Below, in pieces: positions 17,317 through 25,459 of a DNA stretch of 57,262 nt. The stretch's first letter is position 1. Every line of letters begins with the position of its first letter. Below the pieces are notes generated by a model that saw only the letters and a program-made list of their open reading frames with translations, was not told where the DNA came from and made no database searches. A program made the translations under genes and the position numbers. Origin of the DNA: JAOBAU01 sp034667465 (lineage in GTDB: Bacteria > Acidobacteriota > Thermoanaerobaculia > Gp7-AA8); contig JAXDJV010000018.1 of the NCBI GenBank assembly GCA_034667465.1, forward strand, positions 1 through 57,262. Direction: 5' to 3'.

Positions 17317-18138
17317 GTGGTGAATTCGCCCACTTTCCTCTACGGCACCGCCTGGAAAGAAGACGACACCGAGCGCCTCGTGCGGCTCGCGCTCGACGTC
17401 GGCTTCCGCGGAATCGATTCCGCGAATCAGCGGAAGCATTACTTCGAAGCGGGCGTCGGTGCTGCGATCGCGACCGCGATCCGTGACGGTGTCGTTCGTC
17501 GCGATGAGCTGTTCATCCAGACGAAGTTCACGTATCCCGACGGGCAGGATCACCGGCTGCCGTATGACGAAGATGCCGATCTGACGACGCAGGTTCGTCA
17601 ATCGTTCGCCAGCTCGCTCGATCATCTGCGCGTCGACGCGATCGATTCGTACGTGCTGCACGGACCGTCGCGCCGGCGTGGACTGGCACCGGGCGACATT
17701 GAAGTGTGGCGCGCGATGGAATCGCTTCACGACACCGCCACCGTTCGCCAGCTCGGCGTCAGCAACATCGCTCTTGATCAGCTCGAATCGCTGATCGAGC
17801 ACGCGCGAGTAAAACCCGCGTTCGTGCAGAATCGCTGCTTCGCGCGCAGCGGCTGGGACTCCGAAGTGCGCGCCTTCTGCCGCGCGCACGGCATCGTCTA
17901 TCAGGGCTTCTCGCTGCTGACGGCGAACGTGAATGAATTGCGCGGCGCGGCGTTCCGCGGCGTCGTCGCACGCGTCGGGCGAACGCCGGCGCAGGTCGTC
18001 TTCCGTTTCGCGCGACAGGTCGGGATGCTGCCGCTGACCGGTACGACCGATCCGTCGCACATGCGCGAGGACCTCGCCATCGACGATTTTTCGCTCTCGG
18101 ATGGCGACGTTGATGCGATCGAGCAACTCGCGGTGTAA
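17317..18138 (+). CDS. Aldo/keto reductase family protein, 273 aa
   Basis: AKR-superfamily oxidoreductase. Asp34 (GIDSANQRKHY), Lys70 (IQTKFTYPDG) and His115 (YVLHGPSRR) match the catalytic positions. The tyrosine appears three residues later than usual (Tyr42), as in a subgroup with the 'DxANQRKHY' motif. The start is uncertain: GTG 17317 or GTG 17320 both lie after the hairpin, while an in-frame ATG at 17269 would overlap the OmpA gene and put the hairpin inside the coding region. Substrate unknown. Confidence 0.82.
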   Translation: MVNSPTFLYGTAWKEDDTERLVRLALDVGFRGIDSANQRKHYFEAGVGAAIATAIRDGVVRRDELFIQTKFTYPDGQDHRLPYDEDADLTTQVRQSFASSLDHLRVDAIDSYVLHGPSRRRGLAPGDIEVWRAMESLHDTATVRQLGVSNIALDQLESLIEHARVKPAFVQNRCFARSGWDSEVRAFCRAHGIVYQGFSLLTANVNELRGAAFRGVVARVGRTPAQVVFRFARQVGMLPLTGTTDPSHMREDLAIDDFSLSDGDVDAIEQLAV

Positions 18139-18183
18139 GGTTTTCGCGGGTCGTGCGTCATCCATGCTGAAAGGAGAAACGCC

Positions 18184-18258
18184 ATGAACGAACTCGATCG
18201 CTGCGCCGGCTGTGGATGTGGAAACGAATGCGAATGCGGACCCGGCTGCGGCTGCTGA
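18184..18258 (+). CDS. 24-aa cysteine-rich metallothionein-like peptide
   Basis: A very short gene: ATG at 18184, TGA at 18256-18258, preceded by a clear AAGGAG ribosome-binding site 7 nt upstream. Seven of 24 residues are cysteine (positions 7, 10, 12, 16, 18, 22, 24) in CxC and CxxC spacing; segments are RCAGCGCGNECEC and GPGCGC. The pattern resembles small metal-binding peptides (metallothionein-like), but no named family is recognised. It lies 46 nt upstream of the Cys-tailed sigma factor gene and on the same strand, so the two could share a transcript. The evidence that it is expressed is the ribosome-binding site and the organised Cys spacing. Confidence 0.62.
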   Translation: MNELDRCAGCGCGNECECGPGCGC

Positions 18259-18304
18259 TGTCCGAACGCCGGGCGCCGGCAACGGCGTCCGGCTTCATCT
18301 TCCA

Positions 18305-18847
18305 ATGACCGATCAAACATCATTCAACGTCGTCGAAACACTGGTGTCGAATCACCGGCAGTTTCTTTCGTATCTCGAGAAGCGGGTGGAGTCGCGCGAA
18401 GCGGCCGAAGACATCCTGCAGGAAGCGTTCGTGCGCGGACTCGACTCGCCGTCGCTGCGCGAGGCCGATTCAGCGACGGCGTGGTTCTATCGCTCGCTGC
18501 GCAACGCCATCGTCGATCACTATCGGAGGCGCGGCGTCGAAGCGCGCGTGCTCGAGCAGGTCGCGGCGGAGACGGATGACACCGTGCCGCCGGAGAGCGA
18601 GCTGATGGACGCCGTCTGTGCGTGCGTGTCGCGGTTGCTGTCGACGCTGAAGCCGGAGTATGCGCGGGCCATTCAGCGGGTGGAGCTCGATGAGATTCCT
18701 GTGCGCGACTACGCGGCCGAGGAACAGATGACTGCGAATGCAGCGAGCGTTCGATTGTTCCGTGCGCGTGAAGCGCTCAGGCGCCGCGTTGCCCAGAGTT
18801 GCGGAACGTGCGCGGAGCACGGATGTCTCGATTGCCGGTGTGCTTAA
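18305..18847 (+). CDS. ECF RNA polymerase sigma factor with C-terminal cysteine-rich tail (CorE-like architecture), 180 aa
   Basis: Extracytoplasmic-function sigma factor. Region 2 is AAEDILQEAFVRGL through SATAWFYRSLRNAIVDHYRR (about residues 33-76). Region 4 is LKPEYARAIQRVELDEIPVR through NAASVRLFRAREALRRRV (about 115-162). The last 15 residues form a Cys-rich tail: CGTCAEHGCLDCRC (Cys166, 169, 174, 177, 179), and CAC sits at 105-107. Established precedent: CorE-type ECF factors of Myxococcus use a C-terminal Cys-rich domain to sense metal directly, without an anti-sigma factor. No anti-sigma gene is adjacent here, which fits. The start at 18305 is chosen where region 2 sequence begins; the upstream in-frame extension overlaps the Cys-rich peptide gene. 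The ribosome-binding site is weak. Confidence 0.85.
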   Translation: MTDQTSFNVVETLVSNHRQFLSYLEKRVESREAAEDILQEAFVRGLDSPSLREADSATAWFYRSLRNAIVDHYRRRGVEARVLEQVAAETDDTVPPESELMDAVCACVSRLLSTLKPEYARAIQRVELDEIPVRDYAAEEQMTANAASVRLFRAREALRRRVAQSCGTCAEHGCLDCRCA

Positions 18848-18850
18848 CCC

Positions 18851-18945
18851 CACTCTGAGCGCAGCGAAGAGTCAATGGTCCGTCAGCTGCGTCGTTGCCT
18901 CAGCCGCAGCTGCTGCACCGTTGACTCTTCGCTTCGCTCAGAGTG
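18851..18945. repeat. Long inverted repeat (REP-like) between convergent genes
   Basis: Arms 18851-18879 and 18917-18945 are 29 nt each and match at 27 positions, with core CTGAGCGCAGCGAAGAGTC on the left. An inner pair CAGCTGCG/CGCAGCTG (18884-18891, 18905-18912) extends the stem. It occupies nearly the whole gap between the sigma factor stop (18847) and the stop of the leftward 43-aa gene (18963). The core is shared with the element at 33017-33107. Confidence 0.75.
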
Positions 18946-18962
18946 AACCGCGGAACCGCTTC

Positions 18963-19094
18963 CTAGATGCCGCGTCCGATCACCACGTTCGCGACGGCAA
19001 TCGCCAGCGACGCAAACGAGAAAACGCTCACCACTCTCCAGCTCTGACGGCCGCCGCGGATGTCTGCCATTGTCCTGCTCATGAATGCGTTCAT
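18963..19094 (-). CDS. Small single-span membrane protein, 43 aa
   Basis: The start codon at 19094-19092 is preceded by GAGGAG, a good ribosome-binding site about 7 nt away. The product has a polar N-terminus (MNAFMSRTMADIRGGRQSW) and one hydrophobic helix (VVSVFSFASLAIAVANVVIG) ending in a short RGI tail. No family is recognised. It converges on the sigma factor gene across the inverted repeat. Confidence 0.6.
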   Translation of the reverse strand: MNAFMSRTMADIRGGRQSWRVVSVFSFASLAIAVANVVIGRGI

Positions 19095-19261
19095 TTTTTT
19101 CTCCTCGTGAGTTGCGTTCGCTGCTCCACCATTGAAAGGTCAGTGCCATGGGACGCTGTTGTTTGTTTTCAATGACTTAGCGCAACCGGCCATGAAAAGG
19201 TGTGTTCCGTAAACGCACATCCGTCCGGAAATCAAACAGCAATCCATGTTCTCATTCGCCG

Positions 19262-20062
19262 ATGCCGACGACCGTTCATCTGATCGACGCCAGCCCCTAC
19301 CTTTTCCGCGCGTGGTTCTCTTTGCCGAAGTCGATCGTCGACGCGGCGGGCCGTCCGAACAACGCGGTCTATGGCTTTGTCGCCTTCCTGAAAAAGTACA
19401 TCGCCGACGAAAAGCCGACGCATATCGGCGTCGCCTTCGATCGCCATTTCAACGGCAGCTTTCGCAACGACTACTACCCGGCGTACAAAGCGCATCGCGA
19501 AGCGTCGCCGCCCGAGCTCGACGCGCAGGTCGATCCGACCGTCGCCGCCGTCGAAGCGCTCGGCATCGCCACGTTCATCGATGAGCGCTACGAAGCCGAC
19601 GACATCATCGCGACGATCATCGATCGCACCGCGTCGAGCGGCGCGCACTACGTCATCGTCACCAGCGACAAAGACATGACGCAGCTCGTCAGCGATCGCA
19701 TCGTCGTCGCCGATCCGGCGAAGAAGCTCCGCTTCGATGCGGCGGCGGTCGAGGCGAAGTTCGGCGTGCGGCCGGAACAGATCACCGACTTCCTCGCGCT
19801 GGCCGGCGATGCGGTCGACAACATCCCGGGCGTGCGCGGCGTCGGTCCGAAGACGGCCGCGCAACTGCTGCAGAAATACGGTTCGCTCGAAGCGATCTAC
19901 GAGCAGGTGCCGGCGATGCGGAAGAGTGCGATCCGCGGCGCCGGCACGCTGGCCGCGAAGCTCGAGCAGGACGTCGCGAACGCCGGGATGTCGAAGCGGC
20001 TGGCGACGGTGTCGACCGAAGCGCCGATCACCGTCACCATCGACGCGTTGCGTTTCCGTTAG
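19262..20062 (+). CDS. 5'-3' exonuclease (PolI N-terminal/Xni-like FEN family), 266 aa
   Basis: Flap-endonuclease fold nuclease resembling the free-standing N-terminal domain of DNA polymerase I. Metal-binding acidic residues lie in VHLIDASPYLFRAWF, HIGVAFDRHF, YEADDIIATI, VTSDKDMTQLV and LALAGDAVDNIPG. A helix-hairpin-helix motif follows (GVRGVGPKTAAQLLQKYGS). No polymerase domain follows, so it is a stand-alone nuclease involved in primer or flap removal. ATG 19262 matches the family N-terminus; the in-frame extension to 19202 is not family-like. The stop overlaps the stop of the convergent thioredoxin-fold gene by 4 nt. Confidence 0.9.
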   Translation: MPTTVHLIDASPYLFRAWFSLPKSIVDAAGRPNNAVYGFVAFLKKYIADEKPTHIGVAFDRHFNGSFRNDYYPAYKAHREASPPELDAQVDPTVAAVEALGIATFIDERYEADDIIATIIDRTASSGAHYVIVTSDKDMTQLVSDRIVVADPAKKLRFDAAAVEAKFGVRPEQITDFLALAGDAVDNIPGVRGVGPKTAAQLLQKYGSLEAIYEQVPAMRKSAIRGAGTLAAKLEQDVANAGMSKRLATVSTEAPITVTIDALRFR

Positions 20063-20949
20063 CGCGCTTCGGCGAGCAGCTCATCGATGCGTCGCGACAA
20101 TTCCGCTTCCGACAAACGCGTCGGCGTGTAGAGCCGGACCATTCCTTTGCGATCGATGAGCGCGAAGGTCGGCGTCGCCGATGCGCCGTAACGAACCATC
20201 GTCTCCGTATCGATCAGCACCGGCACATCTTTCATCGCGGGATAGATCTCGCCCCACACTTTCTCGACACGCGCTTTCTCTTCCGCCGGCGTGGCCGGTT
20301 TGTCGTCGACGCTGCCGTAGTAACGCGTGACCGCGATCAGGTTCACGTCCTTCGATCGATACTTTTCCCACACGCGCTGCAGCGAAGGCGCCTGCGCTTT
20401 GCAGTCACCGCAGCCCTGCGCGAAAAAGAAAAGGACGACCGGCTTTCCTTTCAGCGATTCGAGCGACGGCCCGTCGCCTGTCAGCGCCGGCGCGGGATGT
20501 CCCTCGATGGTCAACAGGTTGATGTTCTTGCGAATCCGCGAACGAAGCGAAGTCGCTTCGGCGCGCGCGAGCTCGTTCTCGAGATAGCGAACGGCGGAGC
20601 CTCGTCCGCTCTGCGCGGCGATGAGTCTCGATTCGACTTCGATCGCGGCGCCGTACGGCACGAGCAACTCCGCGGTCTCTTTCGGAATCTCACGATGCAG
20701 TTCGGCGACGAGCTCTTTCGCGACTTCGGTGCGCCGCTGCATTTCCGCGCCGCGCGCGAGCCAGCCGACGGCGTCGAGATACTCGCCATCCACGCCCTTC
20801 TCTTTTTTGTAATCCTCGGCGGCGGCCATGCCGGTAGCGAGATCGCCGGCCGCCAGTTTCAGCCGCACGACGCGTACGAGATCGGCGGCCTGGGCGCTCT
20901 CCACGATGAGAGCGAGAGTAAGGAACGTGAACGCGAGTTTCCTGATCAT
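20059..20949 (-). CDS. Periplasmic thioredoxin-fold (TlpA/redoxin-like) protein, 296 aa
   Basis: Signal peptide at the N-terminus (MIRKLAFTFLTLALIVESAQA). A helical region (about 25-150) precedes a thioredoxin-like domain with the active-site motif CGDC in FFFAQGCGDCKAQAPSLQ, then the cis-proline segment SATPTFALIDR. Likely a thiol-disulfide reductant or isomerase of the envelope. GGAGG lies 6 nt before ATG 20949, fixing the start. It lies 66 nt downstream of the anti-sigma gene on the same strand, so it may belong to that leftward operon. Confidence 0.85.
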   Translation of the reverse strand: MIRKLAFTFLTLALIVESAQAADLVRVVRLKLAAGDLATGMAAAEDYKKEKGVDGEYLDAVGWLARGAEMQRRTEVAKELVAELHREIPKETAELLVPYGAAIEVESRLIAAQSGRGSAVRYLENELARAEATSLRSRIRKNINLLTIEGHPAPALTGDGPSLESLKGKPVVLFFFAQGCGDCKAQAPSLQRVWEKYRSKDVNLIAVTRYYGSVDDKPATPAEEKARVEKVWGEIYPAMKDVPVLIDTETMVRYGASATPTFALIDRKGMVRLYTPTRLSEAELSRRIDELLAEAR

Positions 20950-21015
20950 GCGCGCCTCCACAGCAGTTGTTGTTCGGTTGCTGCTGGGACGCGGCGCCGC
21001 GGAAATGGTTTCGGC

Positions 21016-21468
21016 TCAGTCGCGCGCGACTGCGAAGTAGATCGCCACCGGCGCGAGTGCGAGACAGACGGCGAGCCCGAGGCCGAGAGGGAGACTCCAC
21101 TGCACGATCGACGGCAGATGAACGCTGTTCCGCAACGTACCGATCGAAACGCCGCCGACGGTCGTCAGCAACGCCACGACGATCGCGATCGCGGCGGCGA
21201 ACGAGAGCGTCTGCGCGGCAATCACCGCGCGTCGCGCATCGCGCGCGGCGTCATCGGCAGCGCGTCGCTGCATCCGCCACCACACCAGTCCCGAGGGCGG
21301 CACCGCCGCGTTGCGCATTGCATCGATCTGATCGGCAGCGACTGCGCCCGCGACGAACGCGACTTCCGCGCACGAGTCACAGCTTGCGATGTGCGCATCG
21401 AGCTCGACATCGTGACGTCCCGAGCGAATGAGCTCGAGGACGAGCTCCTCGCGATTGCATCCGCTCAT
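21016..21468 (-). CDS. Anti-sigma factor with zinc-binding N-terminus and membrane helices, 150 aa
   Basis: A short cytoplasmic N-terminal domain carries the ZAS-type HxxxCxxC motif (His26, Cys30, Cys33 in AHIASCDSC). Two hydrophobic segments follow (about LSFAAAIAIVVALLTTVGGV and LPLGLGLAVCLALAPVAIYF). The start overlaps the stop of the ECF sigma gene by 4 nt, the usual sigma/anti-sigma arrangement, so it is inferred to hold that sigma factor at the membrane. Confidence 0.82.
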   Translation of the reverse strand: MSGCNREELVLELIRSGRHDVELDAHIASCDSCAEVAFVAGAVAADQIDAMRNAAVPPSGLVWWRMQRRAADDAARDARRAVIAAQTLSFAAAIAIVVALLTTVGGVSIGTLRNSVHLPSIVQWSLPLGLGLAVCLALAPVAIYFAVARD

Positions 21469-22034
21469 GGTTTCCTCCCGAGCAGTTCGGCCAGCTTGCG
21501 CCGCGCGCGGAAGAGCAGCGGCTTCACGCTGCCGGTCCGCAATCCGAGCGCTTCCGCAATCTCCTGATGCGACGAGCCGAGCGCGTAGGCGAGCCAGATC
21601 ATCTCGCGCTGCGCCGGACGAAGATGCGCCATCGCTCGTGCGAGATCGGTCCGTCCGGCGACGTCGACGTTTGCCGCGACGAGTTGCGCGTCGTCATCGA
21701 GGTCGGGGAGTGCGACGTGTCGCCGATGCTTGCCGCGCCGTTCCGCATCGCGGGCGATATTCGTCGCGATGCGGAACAGCGAGTTGCGGCGGTGCGTCTC
21801 ATTCTCGTGCGCGGCGTCGGCGCGGAAGAACCGGTAGTACGTCTCCTGCACGAGATCGTCAGCAAGTTGACGATCGCCGCTGACCCGCGCGAGATAGAGC
21901 CAGATGCTCCGCGAGGTGCGATCGTAAAACGTGCGGAACGTTTCCTCGTCCATCGGCAGGGCTGCCGCTTCGCCGGTCTGTTCGACCTCGATCAGCGTCG
22001 TCTCGCGCATGTCAATCGTCGTCGTGCCGGTCAT
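21465..22034 (-). CDS. ECF-type RNA polymerase sigma factor, 189 aa
   Basis: RpoE-like sigma factor. Region 2 spans FRTFYDRTSRSIWLYLARVS through ADDLVQETYYRFFRA (about 32-72). Region 4 spans LRPAQREMIWLAYALGSSHQ through GLRTGSVKPLLFRARRKLAE. The start overlaps the stop of the upstream membrane protein (TAATG), and its end overlaps the anti-sigma gene, so the three are translationally coupled. A second ECF factor in the window (18305) lacks such a partner. Confidence 0.9.
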   Translation of the reverse strand: MTGTTTIDMRETTLIEVEQTGEAAALPMDEETFRTFYDRTSRSIWLYLARVSGDRQLADDLVQETYYRFFRADAAHENETHRRNSLFRIATNIARDAERRGKHRRHVALPDLDDDAQLVAANVDVAGRTDLARAMAHLRPAQREMIWLAYALGSSHQEIAEALGLRTGSVKPLLFRARRKLAELLGRKP

Positions 22035-22906
22035 TAGTCGCTGGCTGATGCCGTTTCAGGAGGCGTCCAGAGTCCCAGCTTACGCGAGACGACGAGCGAT
22101 ACGACCGACGACACGATGAATCCGACGCCGACCGAGAGCGCGAGGATGCCGAGCGCGAAGAACGGCTGCGCCACTTCCTTCTCCGTGTTGTTGCTGACGA
22201 GCCAGAGTCCGATGCCAGCCGCCGCGACGACCAGTCCGGCCTGGATCGACCAGAGAATGCGTCCCGCCGGCGAGCCGGCGCTCTGTTGCGCGGTGTCGAT
22301 CGCGAGTGGCGCGGTCTCGAGGAATCGCTGTCCGGCCGGCGTCGAGATGTACGCGAGCAGCTCTTCGTTCGACGCGAATCGATCCATCAGTTTGTTGTGC
22401 ACTTCGGCCTGCACCTTCGACACGCGGCTCCAGCGGCGATGCTGAATGAGCGTGCGGATGATCCATGAGAGAACGAGTGCGACGAGTCCCATCACCATGA
22501 AGATCGTGAAGCCTTCGACGGCATCGTGCCAGGCGCGTTCCGATGCGCTTTCGGGCCGTGCGTCGCCAATCCAGACGTTCTCCAGATAGAACGACGGACT
22601 GTGTGCAACCTCAGGATGTTGCGCGAGGAATGAGGAGAGCGCCGGATAGTTGGCGAGATACGCCGCGTTCGAGAACAGCGTCGGATCGAGCTTCAACACT
22701 CTGCCGACCTGCGGCGGATGACGTTCGAGCAATTCGCGGAAACGCTCGCGCGTCTGGCTTGCATCGGTATCAGTCGCGACCGCACCAACGACCGGCGCTG
22801 CCGTCGATGTCGTTGTGGTTGTTGTCGTTTCCGTCTGCGCCGTCGCCCCCGACACGATTCCGATGGCGATCACACCCGCGGCGACGAGATTCCTGATGGT
22901 TTTCAT
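22034..22906 (-). CDS. Membrane protein of unknown function, first gene of an ECF sigma operon, 290 aa
   Basis: Signal peptide (about 1-23, ending GATAQ), a Thr-rich linker, a soluble segment (about 50-130), then three hydrophobic segments: FTIFMVMGLVALVLSWIIRT, IQAGLVVAAAGIGLWLV and FALGILALSVGVGFIVSSVV. AGGGGAAG precedes the ATG. It overlaps the sigma factor start by one base. It could be a sensor or target of the sigma/anti-sigma pair; no named family is recognised. Confidence 0.72.
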   Translation of the reverse strand: MKTIRNLVAAGVIAIGIVSGATAQTETTTTTTTSTAAPVVGAVATDTDASQTRERFRELLERHPPQVGRVLKLDPTLFSNAAYLANYPALSSFLAQHPEVAHSPSFYLENVWIGDARPESASERAWHDAVEGFTIFMVMGLVALVLSWIIRTLIQHRRWSRVSKVQAEVHNKLMDRFASNEELLAYISTPAGQRFLETAPLAIDTAQQSAGSPAGRILWSIQAGLVVAAAGIGLWLVSNNTEKEVAQPFFALGILALSVGVGFIVSSVVSLVVSRKLGLWTPPETASASD

Positions 22907-22951
22907 GCGGCTTCCCCTTTACGAGCTAGTTACGCGCGAAGGGGGCGGAGG

Positions 22952-23623
22952 TTAACGGCGCGTTGCGAGCCAGATCAGAAATCGCGAGCCGCCCGCGGCA
23001 CCACGTCCACGCACGCGAATCTCTTCCGTCGCAAAGCCGGTCTGTTGCAGTCGTCGCGTGAACGGCGCATCGGGACCGGCGGACCAGACGGCGAGAATGC
23101 CGCCGGGCCGCAGCGCGTCGTATGCCGCGCGCAGCCCGGCGACGCCGTAGAGCCAGTCGTTCGCTTTCGACGTCAGTCCGCGCGGTCCGTTGTCGACGTC
23201 GAGCAGGATCGCGTCGAACGCGTCGCGCTCGCTGCGGATCAGCTGCGCGACGTCGATCTCGCGGATGGTCACGCGCGGATCATCGATTGCGCCGTGCGAC
23301 ACGGCATCGAGCGGACCGCGATGCCATTCGACGACGGCCGGCACGAGCTCGGAGACGATGACGTCGCTGGCCGGACCGAAATCGCGCAGCACGGCCGCGA
23401 GCGTGAAGCCCATACCGAGGCCGCCGATGAGAATGCGTGGCTTCGCGCGCTCGAGCCGTTCGCGCACGAGCGACGACAGCGCATCCTCGGAGCCATGCAC
23501 GCGGCTGTTCATCAGCTCGTAGCTGCCGACGCGAATCGAATACTCAGAGCCGCGCTGATGCAGCCGCATCTCGCCGCCGTCGCCGGGGATCATGGCGGTG
23601 CCGACGAGGTTCCAGGGAAGCAT
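22952..23623 (-). CDS. Spermidine synthase-like Rossmann protein, 223 aa
   Basis: SAM-binding Rossmann domain of the polyamine-synthase/methyltransferase type: ILIGGLGMGFTLAAVLRDFG (motif I), IVSELVPAVVEWHRG (acidic residue of strand 2) and DAILLDVDNGP (gate-keeping Asp region). It is shorter than true spermidine synthases (about 280 aa) and lacks an obvious N-terminal beta domain, so polyamine synthesis is doubtful. It starts 6 nt after the stop of the upstream gene and is probably co-transcribed with it. Confidence 0.75.
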   Translation of the reverse strand: MLPWNLVGTAMIPGDGGEMRLHQRGSEYSIRVGSYELMNSRVHGSEDALSSLVRERLERAKPRILIGGLGMGFTLAAVLRDFGPASDVIVSELVPAVVEWHRGPLDAVSHGAIDDPRVTIREIDVAQLIRSERDAFDAILLDVDNGPRGLTSKANDWLYGVAGLRAAYDALRPGGILAVWSAGPDAPFTRRLQQTGFATEEIRVRGRGAAGGSRFLIWLATRR

Positions 23624-23629
23624 TCCTGT

Positions 23630-24433
23630 TCAGCGCTCGAGGTGCCGCGCGGTCTCCTGCTGCAGCGTCAGATACTCCGACAGCTCCGGCGCGCCCTGCG
23701 GAATTTCGCCGAGGCGCTGCGAGATGTCGAGCGCGTTTTTGGCGCACTGCCAGTTCTGCAGCCGGACGTGCGAACGGGCGATGTGGAAGTACGGGTAGTA
23801 GTCGATCAGCCACATGCCGTAGGTCCGCGCGCGCCGCTGCGGGTTGGGACGATTCGCGACCGCATCGACGAACTCGTTCAGCGCGCGCGGATAGTCGCCT
23901 TTGCGTTCGAGCTCGATGCCGAGCTCGTAGCGCGCGTACCACGGTGCATCGGCGAGCTTCGTGTCGGACGAGACGTCGCATTTCGTCAGCACGTCGTTGC
24001 GCAGCACGCTGAACTCCTGATCGCTGAGGATCGGCGTGGCCGGTTTGAAGTTCGCGTACGCGGGTCGCGATGCGGTGCCGTCGCCGCGCAACAGCAGCTG
24101 ATACGCGACGAGCAGCGGCCGTCCGACTTCGCTCTTCGCCGCGACGCCGGAGTCTTCCGCACGCGCCAGTTCTTTGCGCGCGGTCGCGACGTCGCCGCTC
24201 ATCTGCGCGGCGATGGCGAGATAAAGATGCGGGAGGTAATCGATGTACTGCTGCTGTCCGGTGGCGATCTGCAGTCCTTCCGCGCCGCGCTGCGCGATGG
24301 CCGCTTCGAGCTCCGCGCGCGCTTCCGCGCCGTGCCCGTCGCCGATGAGACGAACGCCTTTTTCGTAATGCTCGTACCACGTGCCCTGCGCCGAACCGGC
24401 CGCGAGCAGGACCGCCAGAATGAGCTGAAGCAT
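23630..24433 (-). CDS. Secreted TPR-like protein, 267 aa
   Basis: Signal peptide (MLQLILAVLLAAGSAQG). The mature part is mainly helical with TPR-like pairs (YEHYEKGVRLIGDGHGAEAR, YLAIAAQMSGDVATARKELA, YELGIELERKGDYPRALNEF). An AGGAGA ribosome-binding site precedes the start. Likely a periplasmic scaffold; no enzymatic motif. Co-oriented with and 6 nt ahead of the spermidine-synthase-like gene. Confidence 0.7.
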   Translation of the reverse strand: MLQLILAVLLAAGSAQGTWYEHYEKGVRLIGDGHGAEARAELEAAIAQRGAEGLQIATGQQQYIDYLPHLYLAIAAQMSGDVATARKELARAEDSGVAAKSEVGRPLLVAYQLLLRGDGTASRPAYANFKPATPILSDQEFSVLRNDVLTKCDVSSDTKLADAPWYARYELGIELERKGDYPRALNEFVDAVANRPNPQRRARTYGMWLIDYYPYFHIARSHVRLQNWQCAKNALDISQRLGEIPQGAPELSEYLTLQQETARHLER

Positions 24434-24471
24434 CGCCGAATCTCCTTTGATGGATTCGACAGATTGTAAGG

Positions 24472-25404
24472 CTACGGCGCGAAGTAGCTCTCGACCGCGA
24501 ACGGCCGCGCGACGTAATCGCGCTTCCAGTCGGGACTCACTTCATCGAGAAGCAGCGCGATCGCGGCGCCGGTCGCATAGAACGCGACGCGCTGCCGTTC
24601 GCCGAGGCGCGGATTCGCGAGGCCGGAGTCGATGTCGGCGCGGAGTTGTGCGGCGACTTCGTTTGCCGACTCGCGCGACAGGCATGGCGTTCCGATCTTC
24701 GCGATCTCCTCGGCGACGCGCAGCTCGACATAGCGCGCGATTCCTTCCTGATAAACCTGAAACATCAGATACGCGTAATCGTCGGCGTCGAGTGATTCGC
24801 GCAGCTCGCGCCAGCGCCGGTTCACGTCGCGCAGCGCCGGCGCGAACGAAGCGGAGCCGCGCGAGGCGAGCGCGTTTGCGAGCGCGGTCGTGAAGCGTGT
24901 CATCCGCTGCTGTACGTTCGCGTCGCTGTACGGGAACGGATAGTTGAGCATCCACATCCCGGTTTCGTCGCCGCGCGCGAGTCCGAGTTTGTTCGACGCC
25001 GCGTAGTAGCCGGGCCGCGAATACTGCAGCTGATGAAAATGCTCGTGCAGCAGCGTGATCACCCACGCCGCGTCGCTCTTCCCGGTGGCCTTCGGCGTGC
25101 CGACGACGATCGTCGGCTCCGCGCCGACCGCGGGATACGTCGCGAGCAGATTCGGATTCGTGATCCGCTTGCGCGTCAGCACGCCCGGATCTTTTTCCGA
25201 AGGCGTGAAGCCGGTCGAGCCGGCGGGCGGCGAGACGAGATATTCGCTCTCGCCATCGATCAGCAGCAGTGAGAACGGCGCGGCGCTCCATCCGGGCCAT
25301 ACCCGTTCGCCGACGGACGCGAACACTTCACGCGAGCAGCGAACGAGCGAGAGATCCTGAGCCTGCGCCGGCAGCGCGAGAAGAAGAAGCAGCAGATATC
25401 GCAT
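24472..25404 (-). CDS. Putative secreted metallopeptidase-like protein with HExxH motif, 310 aa
   Basis: Signal peptide (MRYLLLLLLALPAQA). HEHFH at residues 120-124 (in ITLLHEHFHQLQYS) is a perfect HExxH zinc-binding motif, and several downstream glutamates (YQEGIARYVELRVAEEI) could supply a third ligand. I do not recognise a MEROPS family. The start at 25404 is fixed by the signal peptide; the longer in-frame extension overlaps the divergent small gene. Start codons of this gene and the 25460 gene are 55 bp apart. Confidence 0.68.
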   Translation of the reverse strand: MRYLLLLLLALPAQAQDLSLVRCSREVFASVGERVWPGWSAAPFSLLLIDGESEYLVSPPAGSTGFTPSEKDPGVLTRKRITNPNLLATYPAVGAEPTIVVGTPKATGKSDAAWVITLLHEHFHQLQYSRPGYYAASNKLGLARGDETGMWMLNYPFPYSDANVQQRMTRFTTALANALASRGSASFAPALRDVNRRWRELRESLDADDYAYLMFQVYQEGIARYVELRVAEEIAKIGTPCLSRESANEVAAQLRADIDSGLANPRLGERQRVAFYATGAAIALLLDEVSPDWKRDYVARPFAVESYFAP

Positions 25405-25459
25405 GAGCGTTGAGACGTTGCGGCGCGGCGAACGTTGGAAGCGGGTGTACGCTCCAGCG

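Noticed and set aside
19095..19261. Gap between the 43-aa gene and the exonuclease gene, checked for an RNA gene or riboswitch
   Set aside because: No tRNA-like cloverleaf, terminator or conserved riboswitch core could be recognised; it probably holds only promoters.
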